Assembly (NCBI GenBank): GCA_900551925.1
Contig: URXR01000036.1
Coordinates: 1 to 12,084, forward strand
Source of the DNA: an uncultured Mycoplasmatota bacterium
Lineage (GTDB): Bacteria > Bacillota_I > Bacilli_A > RF39 > UBA660
Direction: 5' to 3'
Length of the DNA stretch: 12,084 bases
Shown here: piece after piece, positions 1-6,874 of the stretch
Layout: the number at the start of each line of letters is the position of its first letter
Position numbering within the stretch: position 1 is the first letter of the stretch
The notes under the pieces: model-generated
The model's input: only the letters and a program-made list of their open reading frames with translations
Databases searched by the model: none
Told to the model about the DNA's origin: nothing
Position numbers and translations under genes: made by a program

Positions 1-146
1 CAGTAATTGCTTCGGCAATTTTCCAATCAGCGTCTTCGTGTACCTCGTCAAATATCATCATTGCTAAGGTTGTTTTTAGCACTCCCGGAGAGTGTGGCAG
101 ATGTTTTGAAATATAAAAAAATAACTATAGAATTAGAAGAAACAGA
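1..146 (-). other. possible gene fragment in a higher-GC patch
   Basis: Read on the minus strand this stretch is open from just after a TAG (plus-strand 147-149) to the window edge. The part nearest the edge reads TTLAMMIFDEVHEDADW followed by KIAEAIT, which is acidic and protein-like; DEVH resembles a Walker B motif of helicases or terminases, but that is only a resemblance. There is no ribosome binding site before the ATG pair at 56-61, so a fragment is more likely than a complete gene. A plus-strand frame (7-150, ending at TAA 148-150) is also open and ends in a plausible ITIELEETD tail, so the strand is not settled. GC is about 43% over 1-110 and about 20% just after. Confidence 0.25.
5..20. 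repeat. small hairpin with UUCG tetraloop
   Basis: AATTGC, TTCG, GCAATT forms a perfect 6-bp stem closed by the very stable C(UUCG)G tetraloop, followed by TTTT (19-22). It could be an incidental inverted repeat in a coding fragment or part of a terminator. A second small hairpin, CACTC-CCGGA-GAGTG, lies near 90-105. Confidence 0.3.
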
Positions 147-157
147 CTAATAAAAGT

Positions 158-186
158 TTGTTTTTTGTTTACGTAAAAAGTATAAA
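158..186 (+). promoter_or_regulatory. probable sigmaA promoter of the serpin gene
   Basis: TTGTTT (158-163) and TATAAA (181-186) are separated by exactly 17 nt. The -10 box matches 5 of 6 consensus bases and the -35 box 3 of 6. It would give a leader of about 70 nt before the GTG start at 267. The background is very AT-rich, so chance matches are possible. Confidence 0.4.
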
Positions 187-266
187 AGCAAAGATAAAAA
201 TCCTAGACATAAAAATAACATTATGCTACATTTGATGTGTAAAAAATAAAAATATGGAGGTAAAAA

Positions 267-1892
267 GTGGAAACTAATGATAAATTAATCCAAGGTAATC
301 AAAAAAATCAAGAAATTAAAACAATCCCAAAACAAAAAAAGAAAGGTAAAAAGAAGAAAATAATTATAGCAATTATAATAATACTTATTATTCTAGGAGC
401 AGGAACTTACTTTATATTCTCTCAAAAAGAAAACCAAGAAGGACCAAAAGAAATAATAAATGAATATACAAAATATCGTTTATCAGGAAGTGCTATCTCA
501 GACTTTGACTTATTTTTTTTACAATTAGAAAATGAAGAAATAAATAAGGTTTATAGTCCATTATCAATAAAATATACTCTAGCAATGTTGCAAGAAGGAG
601 CTAACGGTACAACTAAAGATCAAATAACTAATATAATAGGAAACTATACCCCTAAAAAATACACTAATAGTGAGAATATAAGTATTGCTAATGCTTTATT
701 TATAAATAGTAACTATCAAGACCAAATAAAAGCAAATTATATAAATACCCTTAAAGAAAAATATAATGCTAACGTAATTTATGATTCATTCCAAACAGCA
801 GACAATGTTAATAAATGGGTTAAAGAAAATACCTTTGATTTAATTGAAAATATAGCATTAGATATAACCGAACAAAATTTTCTTTTAATTAATACTTTAG
901 GAATTGACATGGAATGGGTAAATCAAATAAGATCAGACAAAACAAGTTATTATGTAGAATTTCCTCATGAAGATTTCTTTGAATCTGTCCCTATGCTTGG
1001 CCTTTCTGGATACCATGATTTAAACTTTAATGATAAAGAAAATGTAAGATCGTTAGAAATTAGTGCTGTTGCTAATAAATATGATATTATAAGCGAAATA
1101 GGAGAAGAAAATATCAGAAAAACAGTAAAAGAAGCTTATGATCAATGGGAAAACGGTGGAAAAGAAGAACAATGTGGCTTTCAAGAAGTTCTACCAGAAA
1201 ATGAAATAACTGACATCGATGCTTATCTAGACAAATATATTGAAGATATAAGTAAAAATTATAAACAAATTAGTAGTTCAACTGACTTCTCATTCTATAC
1301 AGATGAAAATGTCAAAGTATTCGCTAAAGACTTAAAAGAATATGATGGAACAACTCTAGAATATATAGGAATAATGCCAACAAATGAAAACCTAACAACC
1401 TATATAGAAAATATGAATGCTTCAACAATAAATACTTTAATAAATAGCTTAAAGCCTATAGAATTAGATAGTTTCAAAGAAGGAGTAATAACTCATATAC
1501 ATGGACAAATCCCAGTATTTGAAACTGAATATAATTTAAATTTAGTAAATGATTTAAATAAGCTTGGAATAACAGATGCCTTTGATTCAGCAAAAGCAGA
1601 CTTTAAAAACATAACAGAAGAAAAATTTCCAGTAAACGAAGCTTTACATAAAACAAATATTAAGTTTTCAAACGATGGAATAAAAGCAGCTTCTGTAACT
1701 TTAAGTGGTGCTGGAGCCGGAGAACCATGTGTGTTTGATTATATCTATGAAGTTCCAGTTGAAGAAATAGATTTAACATTTGATAAACCATATATGTACC
1801 TTATTCTAGATAAAGATACAAAAGAAGTATGGTTTGCAGGAACAGTTTATAACCCAGATAAATATCAAGAATCAGATGGAGACTTTAAATAA
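267..1892 (+). CDS. membrane-anchored serpin (serine protease inhibitor family)
   Basis: The protein has 541 aa. The start is GTG at 267, set by GGAGG (256-260) six bases upstream. Residues 1-31 are a Lys-rich cytoplasmic tail (KKKGKKKK at 24-31) and about 32-50 is one transmembrane helix, so the rest should lie outside the cell. Serpin signatures: VYSPLSIKYTLAMLQEGANG (95-114), NFLLINTLGIDMEW (204-217), IPVFETEYNLNLVNDLNKLG (415-434) with ITDAF following, a hinge-like NDGIKAASVT (469-478) and the C-terminal FAGTVYNP (523-530). Serpins trap target proteases when the reactive-centre loop is cut and inserts into the central sheet; small residues in the hinge fit an inhibitory serpin. Odd points: about 90 extra residues between roughly 240 and 340, and a hinge-to-KPY region about 12 residues longer than in alpha-1-antitrypsin, so P1 cannot be named with confidence. 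It stands alone between a promoter and a terminator. The family call is firm; the target protease is unknown. Confidence 0.93.
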   Translation: METNDKLIQGNQKNQEIKTIPKQKKKGKKKKIIIAIIIILIILGAGTYFIFSQKENQEGPKEIINEYTKYRLSGSAISDFDLFFLQLENEEINKVYSPLSIKYTLAMLQEGANGTTKDQITNIIGNYTPKKYTNSENISIANALFINSNYQDQIKANYINTLKEKYNANVIYDSFQTADNVNKWVKENTFDLIENIALDITEQNFLLINTLGIDMEWVNQIRSDKTSYYVEFPHEDFFESVPMLGLSGYHDLNFNDKENVRSLEISAVANKYDIISEIGEENIRKTVKEAYDQWENGGKEEQCGFQEVLPENEITDIDAYLDKYIEDISKNYKQISSSTDFSFYTDENVKVFAKDLKEYDGTTLEYIGIMPTNENLTTYIENMNASTINTLINSLKPIELDSFKEGVITHIHGQIPVFETEYNLNLVNDLNKLGITDAFDSAKADFKNITEEKFPVNEALHKTNIKFSNDGIKAASVTLSGAGAGEPCVFDYIYEVPVEEIDLTFDKPYMYLILDKDTKEVWFAGTVYNPDKYQESDGDFK

Positions 1893-1916
1893 ATATAAAA
1901 TAAGTAAAAACCTAAG

Positions 1917-1945
1917 ATAAGTGCAAAGAAAGCACTTGTTTTTTT
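1917..1945 (+). terminator. intrinsic terminator of the serpin gene
   Basis: The stem AUAAGUGC / GCACUUGU (1917-1924 with 1932-1939, one G-U pair) has a 7-nt loop AAAGAAA and is followed by a T run to 1945. It lies 25 bp after the serpin stop. Confidence 0.85.
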
Positions 1946-2015
1946 ATCTAATAAATTATATAATTAATACATAATAAGACAAAGTAGTAAAAAATAAAAA
2001 AATTTTCTAAACCTG

Positions 2016-2044
2016 TTTACAATCATTAGAAATCCTGCTAAAAT
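2016..2044 (+). promoter_or_regulatory. sigmaA promoter (extended -10) of the T-box/thrS operon
   Basis: TTTACA (2016-2021), a 17-nt spacer and TAAAAT (2039-2044), with TGC directly before the -10 box (extended -10, TGnTAnAAT). Predicted transcription start is near 2051, which places the whole T-box leader in the transcript. Confidence 0.6.
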
Positions 2045-2050
2045 ATACTT

Positions 2051-2250
2051 ATAAAAGTGAAAAAGAAGGACACGATAAATAAATTCCCTTATCAAGAGAG
2101 TTAGTGGCAGGTGTAAACTAATTAATAATTTATTTATTACTACCTTAAAAAGCTGATCTAGAAATAGATTTCCGGATAATTCCGTTATAAATATAAGTGA
2201 TAAGGTAGGATGGTACCGCGATAAATTCGCTCCTTTTAAGGAGCTTTTTT
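2051..2250 (+). promoter_or_regulatory. T-box riboswitch leader, threonine-specific
   Basis: The T-box sequence AGGATGGTACCGCG (2207-2220) is a near-exact match to the conserved element that pairs with the acceptor end of uncharged tRNA. Just after it comes a terminator hairpin (2229-2250), and the antiterminator would use T-box bases together with the 5' arm of that hairpin. In Stem I, GAGAG (2096-2100) followed by TTAGT / ACTAA pairing (2101-2105 with 2117-2121) around GGCAGGTGTAA is the conserved distal part. The likely specifier lies in ACTACC at 2139-2144; ACT and ACC both code for threonine, which agrees with thrS downstream. Known mechanism: uncharged tRNA-Thr stabilises the antiterminator and lets transcription proceed. 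The 5' boundary is inferred from the promoter. Confidence 0.92.
2229..2250 (+). terminator. regulated terminator of the T-box
   Basis: GCTCCTT / AAGGAGC stem (2229-2235 with 2238-2244; the loop is probably TTTA after one pair opens) followed by six T (2245-2250). This is the off state of the T-box leader. Confidence 0.9.
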
Positions 2251-2277
2251 CATATAATAAAACAAGAAGGTGTTGTA

Positions 2278-2893
2278 ATGACAAAAATAAAAAATTTTAA
2301 ATATTATCTTGAAGAACAAATAACAATTGATGATTATCTTTACATGTATTATAATTTCAAAAAAAGGAGCATTTACGACTTTAACTCACAAAGATGTTAA
2401 AAATAATTTTCCTTTTATCAAGAGGAAAAAACAAAATGATGTAACCAGAGAAAATATTTTAAAAGGAGAAATTTTGTTAGTTAAAGATTCTGAAGGGACA
2501 ATATTAGCTTATCAAAATCCCTTTGCTTGTGAACAAGAGTCTTACCAAGAAGATATTTTATATGCTGAAGATTATGACCAAACCTTAGAAACTGATGAAG
2601 AAAGATTAGCAAGACATTTAAAAAGTATTGAAAATAATCAAAAAGTTGAAGTAATCATAACAGTAGAAGATGATATTGATGAATTACAAGAATTAACTGA
2701 AGAAGATATAGCAAAAATGAATTGTTATCAATTAGCTAAAACTAAAAAAGAATTAGAAGATTTAAACAACAAAAAGTTAAATAGATTAGTCCAAAAAGAA
2801 TTATATTTTCGTAAAGGTACAGAACATGGAACTAAAAAAAGAAAACTAAGAGAATTAAAAAAGAATGAAGGAAGGAATGATTTAAATGATTAA
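2278..2893 (+). CDS. unrecognised T-box-controlled protein, apparently frameshifted
   Basis: I do not recognise the family. ATG at 2278 has a good ribosome binding site (AAGAAGG, 2264-2270, 7 nt spacing) and starts MTKIKNFKYYLEEQITIDDY, but this frame stops at TAA 2398-2400. The long frame that continues to 2893 is +1 relative to it and has no credible start of its own: TTG 2327 / ATG 2330 lack a ribosome binding site, and the next in-frame ATG is far downstream. Both frames run through a run of seven A (2359-2365). Dropping one A joins them as NFKKGAFTTLTHKDV and gives about 204 aa. The product is soluble and very charged, with an acidic middle (repeated Glu/Asp around TETDEERLARHL and VEDDIDELQELTEEDIAKM) and a basic, probably helical tail (TKKRKLRELKKNEGR). 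It overlaps thrS by 8 nt. The break could be a sequencing error, a real mutation or slippage on the A run. Confidence 0.6.
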
Positions 2894-4628
2894 TATTAAA
2901 GAAGATGAAAAATTAAGTATCAAAAATCATAGTTGTGCCCATTTATTAGCACAAGCAGTAAAACATTTATATCCTAATGCTTTATTTTGGGTAGGACCTG
3001 TTATTGAAAATGGTTTCTACTATGACATTGATCTAGGAGACAATGTTATAAAAGAAGAAGACTTAGCAAAAATTGAAAAAGAGATGAAAAAAATATCTAA
3101 AGATGGCAAAAGAATTTATCGCGAAGAACTAACTAGAGAAGAAGCTTTAGAAAAATTTAAAAATGACCCTTACAAAATAGATTTAATAAATAACATGCCC
3201 GAAGATGAAGTAATATCTTGTTATACTCAAGGAGATTTTACTGATCTTTGCCGTGGACCTCACGTCCAAAGTGTCAAAGAGTTAAAATATTTCAAACTAT
3301 TAAAAGTATCAGGAGCTTACTTTAAAGGTGATTCGAAAAATAAAATGCTTCAAAGAATCTATGGAATCTGCTTTGATACTAAAGAAGCTTTAGATAATTA
3401 TTTAAATTATCTAGAAGAAGCAAAAAAAAGAGACCACCGAAAGCTTGGCAGAGAATTAGAATTATTTATGATAAGTGAATATGGTCCAGGATTTCCTTTT
3501 TGGCTTCCAAACGGCATGATTCTAAGAAAGTCTCTAGAAGACTTCTGGTATGAAGAACACACTAAAGAAGGTTATGAATTTATCCAAACTCCAATTATGT
3601 TAAGTAAAGAACTTTGGGAAATATCTGGACACTGGTATAATTATCGTGAAAACATGTATGTAAGTGAAATAGATGATAAAACTTTTGCTATAAAACCAAT
3701 GAACTGTCCTGGAGGAATGCTTGTTTATAAAAACAAACTTCACTCTTACAAAGATCTCCCAATAAGATGTGGAGAGTTAGGACTAGTTCATAGACATGAA
3801 GCAAGTGGAGCTTTATCAGGATTATTTAGAGTAAGAAACTTTACTCAAGATGATGCTCATATCTTTATGCGTGAAGATCAAATGGAAAGTGAAATAATAA
3901 GACTTATCAGTTTCATCGATAGAATGTATAAAGTATTTAATCTAACTTATGAAATTGAATTATCAACAAGACCAGAAGATAAATTTATCGGAGATATTAA
4001 AACTTGGGATAAAGCCGAAAATATTTTAAAAGAAGCTTTAACTAAAGCCGGTAAAACCTATAAATTAAATCCAGGAGATGGAGCTTTCTATGGTCCGAAA
4101 TTAGACTTTAAAGTAAGAGATTCTCTTTCTAGAGAATGGCAATGTGGAACTATTCAATTAGATATGCAACTTCCAGAACGTTTTGATTTAACCTATATCG
4201 ATAAAGACGGTTCGAAAAAAAGACCAATCATGCTTCATCGCGTAATATATGGTTCAATAGAACGCTTTATCGGAGTTTTAATTGAACACTTCGCAGGTAA
4301 CTTCCCACTTTGGATGGCTCCAATCGGAGTAAATGTTATTCCAGTAAACAATAATTATCATTTAGAATATGCTAAAGAAATAACTAAAACACTAAAAGAA
4401 GCTGGATTAAGAGTAAACTTAGATGACCGTGATGAAAAACTAGGTTATAAATTAAGAGAAGCTTTAGTAAAAAAATATCCATACAATTTAATCCTAGGAC
4501 AAAAAGAACAAGATACCAAAACAATTAGTTATAGACATCATGGCAAAGAAGAAACTATTAATATATCTGTTGAAGATTTTATTCAAAAACTAAAAGAAGA
4601 GATTAAAAACAAAGAAATAGTAGAGTAA
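2886..4628 (+). CDS. thrS: threonine--tRNA ligase (lacking the N-terminal TGS domain)
   Basis: The enzyme charges tRNA-Thr with threonine using ATP, in the cytosol. The protein has 580 aa, against about 640 in E. coli, because it starts directly at the editing domain with no TGS domain. Editing-site residues: H15 and H19 in NHSCAHL, and C122 and H126 in LCRGPH. Catalytic core: motif 2 region VHRHEASGAL (301-310) with FRVRNFTQDDAHIF, and motif 3 around LHRVIYGSIERF (450-461). Zinc ligands C274, H325 and H451 keep the same spacing as E. coli C334, H385 and H511. The anticodon-binding domain starts near APIGVNVIPV (478-487). ATG 2886 is preceded by AAGGAAGGA (2868-2876) and lies inside the end of the upstream gene, so translation may be coupled. 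Expression should rise on threonine starvation through the T-box. TGS-less forms are known in other small-genome bacteria. Confidence 0.97.
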   Translation: MINIKEDEKLSIKNHSCAHLLAQAVKHLYPNALFWVGPVIENGFYYDIDLGDNVIKEEDLAKIEKEMKKISKDGKRIYREELTREEALEKFKNDPYKIDLINNMPEDEVISCYTQGDFTDLCRGPHVQSVKELKYFKLLKVSGAYFKGDSKNKMLQRIYGICFDTKEALDNYLNYLEEAKKRDHRKLGRELELFMISEYGPGFPFWLPNGMILRKSLEDFWYEEHTKEGYEFIQTPIMLSKELWEISGHWYNYRENMYVSEIDDKTFAIKPMNCPGGMLVYKNKLHSYKDLPIRCGELGLVHRHEASGALSGLFRVRNFTQDDAHIFMREDQMESEIIRLISFIDRMYKVFNLTYEIELSTRPEDKFIGDIKTWDKAENILKEALTKAGKTYKLNPGDGAFYGPKLDFKVRDSLSREWQCGTIQLDMQLPERFDLTYIDKDGSKKRPIMLHRVIYGSIERFIGVLIEHFAGNFPLWMAPIGVNVIPVNNNYHLEYAKEITKTLKEAGLRVNLDDRDEKLGYKLREALVKKYPYNLILGQKEQDTKTISYRHHGKEETINISVEDFIQKLKEEIKNKEIVE

Positions 4629-4645
4629 AAAACTATTTCTTTTTT
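4611..4645 (+). terminator. intrinsic terminator of thrS
   Basis: AAAGAAATAG (4611-4620) pairs over 10 bp with CTATTTCTTT (4633-4642), with a 12-nt loop and a T run to 4645. The thrS stop codon (TAA, 4626-4628) sits in the loop, so the terminator overlaps the 3' end of the gene. Confidence 0.75.
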
Positions 4646-4655
4646 ATAAAAAAAC

Positions 4656-4685
4656 TTTACCTAGATAAATTTATTATGATAGAAT
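4656..4685 (+). promoter_or_regulatory. promoter (extended -10) of the thioredoxin-like/trmL operon
   Basis: TTTACC (4656-4661), an 18-nt spacer and TAGAAT (4680-4685) preceded by TGA (extended -10). Predicted start near 4692 leaves a very short leader before the ribosome binding site GAGGTGA (4697-4703). Confidence 0.5.
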
Positions 4686-4707
4686 ATATTTATAATGAGG
4701 TGATAAG

Positions 4708-5238
4708 ATGACTAAACAAAAAGCGGAAAATAAGAAAGAAATTCCTACTCAAAATTATATAATTCTTGGTGTGATAATAATAATAACTTTACTTGGAGTA
4801 ATTTATTTATGCTCGTGGTATAGACAATATCATGATAATAAAATAAACCAGCCTGTTATAACATCAGTTCTAAGAGAAGTACAATTTAATAATTTAGACA
4901 CAGTTCTAACCGAAAGAGACATGTTAATTATGTATATGTGTACTACTGATGAAAATATTTGCCGCAGTTTTGAAAAAAAATTCTCTGAATATATTAAAGA
5001 TAATAACTTAACTGAAGAAATAGTATATCTAAATCTTGGTTATTCTAGTGACGAAAACGATTTATTATCAACTGTTTATAACACTTATAAAAGTGATACC
5101 TTAGTAAAAAAGGTTTATGAATATCCAACTTTAGTCATCTTTAATCAAGGAGAAATAGTAGATGTATTAAGCTCTAATTCTAAAAACAAAATAACAATCG
5201 ACCAAGTAAGTGAATTCTTAGAAAGTTACGAACTATGA
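4708..5238 (+). CDS. membrane-anchored thioredoxin-fold-like protein
   Basis: The protein has 176 aa. Residues 16-35 are a single transmembrane helix after a short charged N-terminus, so the C-terminal part is probably outside the membrane. That part looks like a thioredoxin fold: a beta strand DMLIMYMC (71-78), a helix (EKKFSEYIK), a strand EIVYLNLG (104-111), then a Tyr-Pro-Thr segment (YPTLVIFNQGEIVDVL, 139-154) with P140 in the position of the cis-Pro of thioredoxins. The active-site CxxC is missing; instead C78 and C85 are six residues apart (CTTDENIC). It may therefore not be a standard disulfide oxidoreductase. The start ATG has GAGGTGA five bases upstream. It overlaps trmL by 4 nt (ATGA). 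The fold is inferred from pattern only and the function is unknown. Confidence 0.7.
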   Translation: MTKQKAENKKEIPTQNYIILGVIIIITLLGVIYLCSWYRQYHDNKINQPVITSVLREVQFNNLDTVLTERDMLIMYMCTTDENICRSFEKKFSEYIKDNNLTEEIVYLNLGYSSDENDLLSTVYNTYKSDTLVKKVYEYPTLVIFNQGEIVDVLSSNSKNKITIDQVSEFLESYEL

Positions 5239-5741
5239 TAAATATTGTTTTATATGAGCCTGAAATACCTACTAACACTGGGAATATTATGCGCTCTTGT
5301 GTAGGAACAGGAGCTCGTCTTCATCTTATAAAACCACTAGGATTTTCACTAGATGAAAAAAGTGTTAAAAGAAGTGGTGCTAATTATATAGATAAATTAG
5401 ATTATGAAGTTTATGAAAACTATGAAGATTTCCTAAGTAAAAACCAAGGAACATTTTATTACTTTACTAGATACGGAAAAAAACCTCATTCTTCATTTGA
5501 TTATAGTAATAAAGATGAAAATATTTATTTAATATTTGGTAAAGAGTCCTCTGGAATACCTAAAGAAATATTAAAAGATAATTTAGATAGATGCATGCGT
5601 ATTCCTATGACTAAAGATGTAAGAAGTTTAAACCTTTCTAACTGTGTAGCTATAGTACTTTACGAAGTATTAAGACAACAAGATTATAATGATTTATTAA
5701 GAGTGGAGCCTCATAAAGGAGAAAATTACCTTGAAGAGTAG
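5235..5741 (+). CDS. trmL: tRNA (cytidine(34)-2'-O)-methyltransferase, SPOUT family
   Basis: Family enzymes of this type use S-adenosylmethionine to methylate the 2'-O of the wobble nucleotide (C34 or cmnm5U34) in tRNA-Leu isoacceptors. The protein has 168 aa, a normal single-domain length. The three SPOUT knot motifs are present: PEIPTNTGNIMRSC (9-22), FGKESSGIP (101-109) and RIPMTKDVRSLNLSNCVAIV (122-141). ATG 5235 overlaps the stop of the thioredoxin-like gene (ATGA) and has little ribosome binding site of its own, so translation is probably coupled. A run of eight T follows the stop but I see no good stem before it. The trmL call is preferred over other SpoU-type enzymes because of the short length and the motif wording. 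Confidence 0.93.
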   Translation: MINIVLYEPEIPTNTGNIMRSCVGTGARLHLIKPLGFSLDEKSVKRSGANYIDKLDYEVYENYEDFLSKNQGTFYYFTRYGKKPHSSFDYSNKDENIYLIFGKESSGIPKEILKDNLDRCMRIPMTKDVRSLNLSNCVAIVLYEVLRQQDYNDLLRVEPHKGENYLEE

Positions 5742-5814
5742 ACACTTTTTTTTGTAAATAAAAATAAAAAAATATTATCCTAATTGCATAAAAAGTCAGG
5801 TATATTCAATTCTT

Positions 5815-5848
5815 TTGACAATAGTATATATGAGGTAATTTTTATAAA
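5815..5848 (+). promoter_or_regulatory. weak promoter candidate upstream of the RhuM-Fic gene
   Basis: A perfect TTGACA (5815-5820) is present, but the best -10-like box TATAAA (5843-5848) is 22 nt away, too far for a standard promoter; TAATTT (5836-5841) is too close at 15 nt. The gap 5742-5885 must hold the gene's promoter because the gene seems to stand alone, but I cannot place it firmly. Confidence 0.25.
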
Positions 5849-5885
5849 CATAGATTAAGCCATATAGTAAAGGAAGTGATAATTA

Positions 5886-6827
5886 ATGAAAAATGAAATA
5901 GTATTATTTGAAAATCAAGACATAAAACTTGAAGTTAATGTAAAAGATGAAACAGTTTGGTTATCATTAAATCAAATAGCCAAGTTATTTGACAGAGATA
6001 AATCGGTTATTTCTAGACACATAAAAAATGCATTAGAAGAAGAACTAGATAATTCAGTTGTTGCAAATTTTGCAACAACTGCAAAAGATGGTAAAAAATA
6101 TCAAGTGGATTATTATAACTTAGATGTTATCATAAGTGTGGGCTATCGTGTAAAATCAAAAAATGGTATTATATTTAGAAAATGGGCTAACAAAATTATA
6201 AAAGATTATTTGTTAAAAGGTTATGCCGTTAATGAAAAACGATTAGAATATCTTGAAAAGACAATTAAACTAATAGATATAGCAGGTAGAATTGATACGG
6301 AATTAAAAGGAAGTGAAGCAAAAGAAATAATTAAAGTTATAAACAATTATTCAAATGCTTTAAATTTACTCGATGATTATGATTATAAAAGAATAACTAA
6401 ACCTAATGGAACTATAAATAATAAACAAATTACTTATGAAGATTGTATGGATATAATTGATAAACTTAAATTTAATAGTAATAGCAATTTATTTGCACTA
6501 GAAAGAAACGAAGGTTTAAAAGCAATTATAGGTGCTATATATCAATCTTTTAATGGTAATGACTTATATCAAACAGTTCAAGAAAAAGCTGCCAATTTTC
6601 TATATTTAGTTACCAAAAATCATACTTTCATTGATGGTAACAAAAGAATTGCCGCAACATTATTCATATATTTTCTAGAATTTTATAATATTCTTTACAA
6701 CGAAAAGGGACAAGTTATTGATAATAATACACTTGTTGCAATTACACTACTAATAGCACAATCTAATCCTAAAGAAAAAGATGTACTAATTGATTTGGTG
6801 ATGAATTTTTTAAGAAATGATAACTAA
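5886..6827 (+). CDS. RhuM-domain / Fic (Doc-like) fusion protein
   Basis: The protein has 313 aa. Residues about 1-120 match the RhuM (virulence) domain, with LSLNQIAKLFDRDKSVISRH (27-46), which looks like a DNA-binding winged-helix segment, then SVVANFATTAKDGKKYQVDY and LDVIISVGYRVKSKNG (79-94). After a helical linker, residues about 185-310 form a Fic/Doc fold with motif HTFIDGNKRIAATLF (246-260). H246, F248, D250, G251, N252, K253 and R254 are all present, so the active site looks intact. Fic proteins transfer AMP or other nucleotide parts to targets, while Doc phosphorylates EF-Tu; the K253-R254 ending (GNKR) is Doc-like rather than GNGR. This two-domain layout is a known family whose target is not established. 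AGGAAGTGA (5870-5878) precedes the start. It has its own terminator and no antitoxin-like partner beside it. It is probably an accessory gene inserted between conserved loci. Confidence 0.92.
   Translation: MKNEIVLFENQDIKLEVNVKDETVWLSLNQIAKLFDRDKSVISRHIKNALEEELDNSVVANFATTAKDGKKYQVDYYNLDVIISVGYRVKSKNGIIFRKWANKIIKDYLLKGYAVNEKRLEYLEKTIKLIDIAGRIDTELKGSEAKEIIKVINNYSNALNLLDDYDYKRITKPNGTINNKQITYEDCMDIIDKLKFNSNSNLFALERNEGLKAIIGAIYQSFNGNDLYQTVQEKAANFLYLVTKNHTFIDGNKRIAATLFIYFLEFYNILYNEKGQVIDNNTLVAITLLIAQSNPKEKDVLIDLVMNFLRNDN
6055..6081. repeat. 27-bp near-perfect palindrome inside the RhuM coding region
   Basis: Thirteen bases on each side pair perfectly around a single central T (6068): arm CAGTTGTTGCAAA at 6055-6067 and its complement at 6069-6081. 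It codes for residues around SVVANFATTA, a segment I recall as conserved in RhuM proteins, so the symmetry may follow partly from codon choice for VVA and ATT. Confidence 0.85.
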
Positions 6828-6874
6828 TATAGAAGATTTATATAATCATTAATAATTAACTAAATCATAAACAT

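Noticed and set aside
7..150. plus-strand frame as the C-terminus of a real gene ending ITIELEETD
   Set aside because: It is possible, but the first half is Arg-rich and reads unlike a protein, while the opposite strand reads better in the same stretch. It was kept only as an alternative in the fragment entry.
1964..2284. 106-aa open frame on the minus strand
   Set aside because: It covers exactly the T-box leader and its terminator on the other strand. Its hydrophobic Leu/Phe-rich reading follows from the AT-rich sequence and there is no ribosome binding site.
2327..2365. TTG at 2327 (or ATG 2330) as the real start of the gene before thrS
   Set aside because: No ribosome binding site is in front of either, the N-terminus MMIIFTCIIIS is unlike the charged rest, and a better ATG with a ribosome binding site exists at 2278 in the other frame.
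5742..5760. terminator after trmL
   Set aside because: There is a run of eight T, but the bases before it (AAGAGTAGACACTT) form only a mismatched stem with a 2-nt loop. It was not listed.
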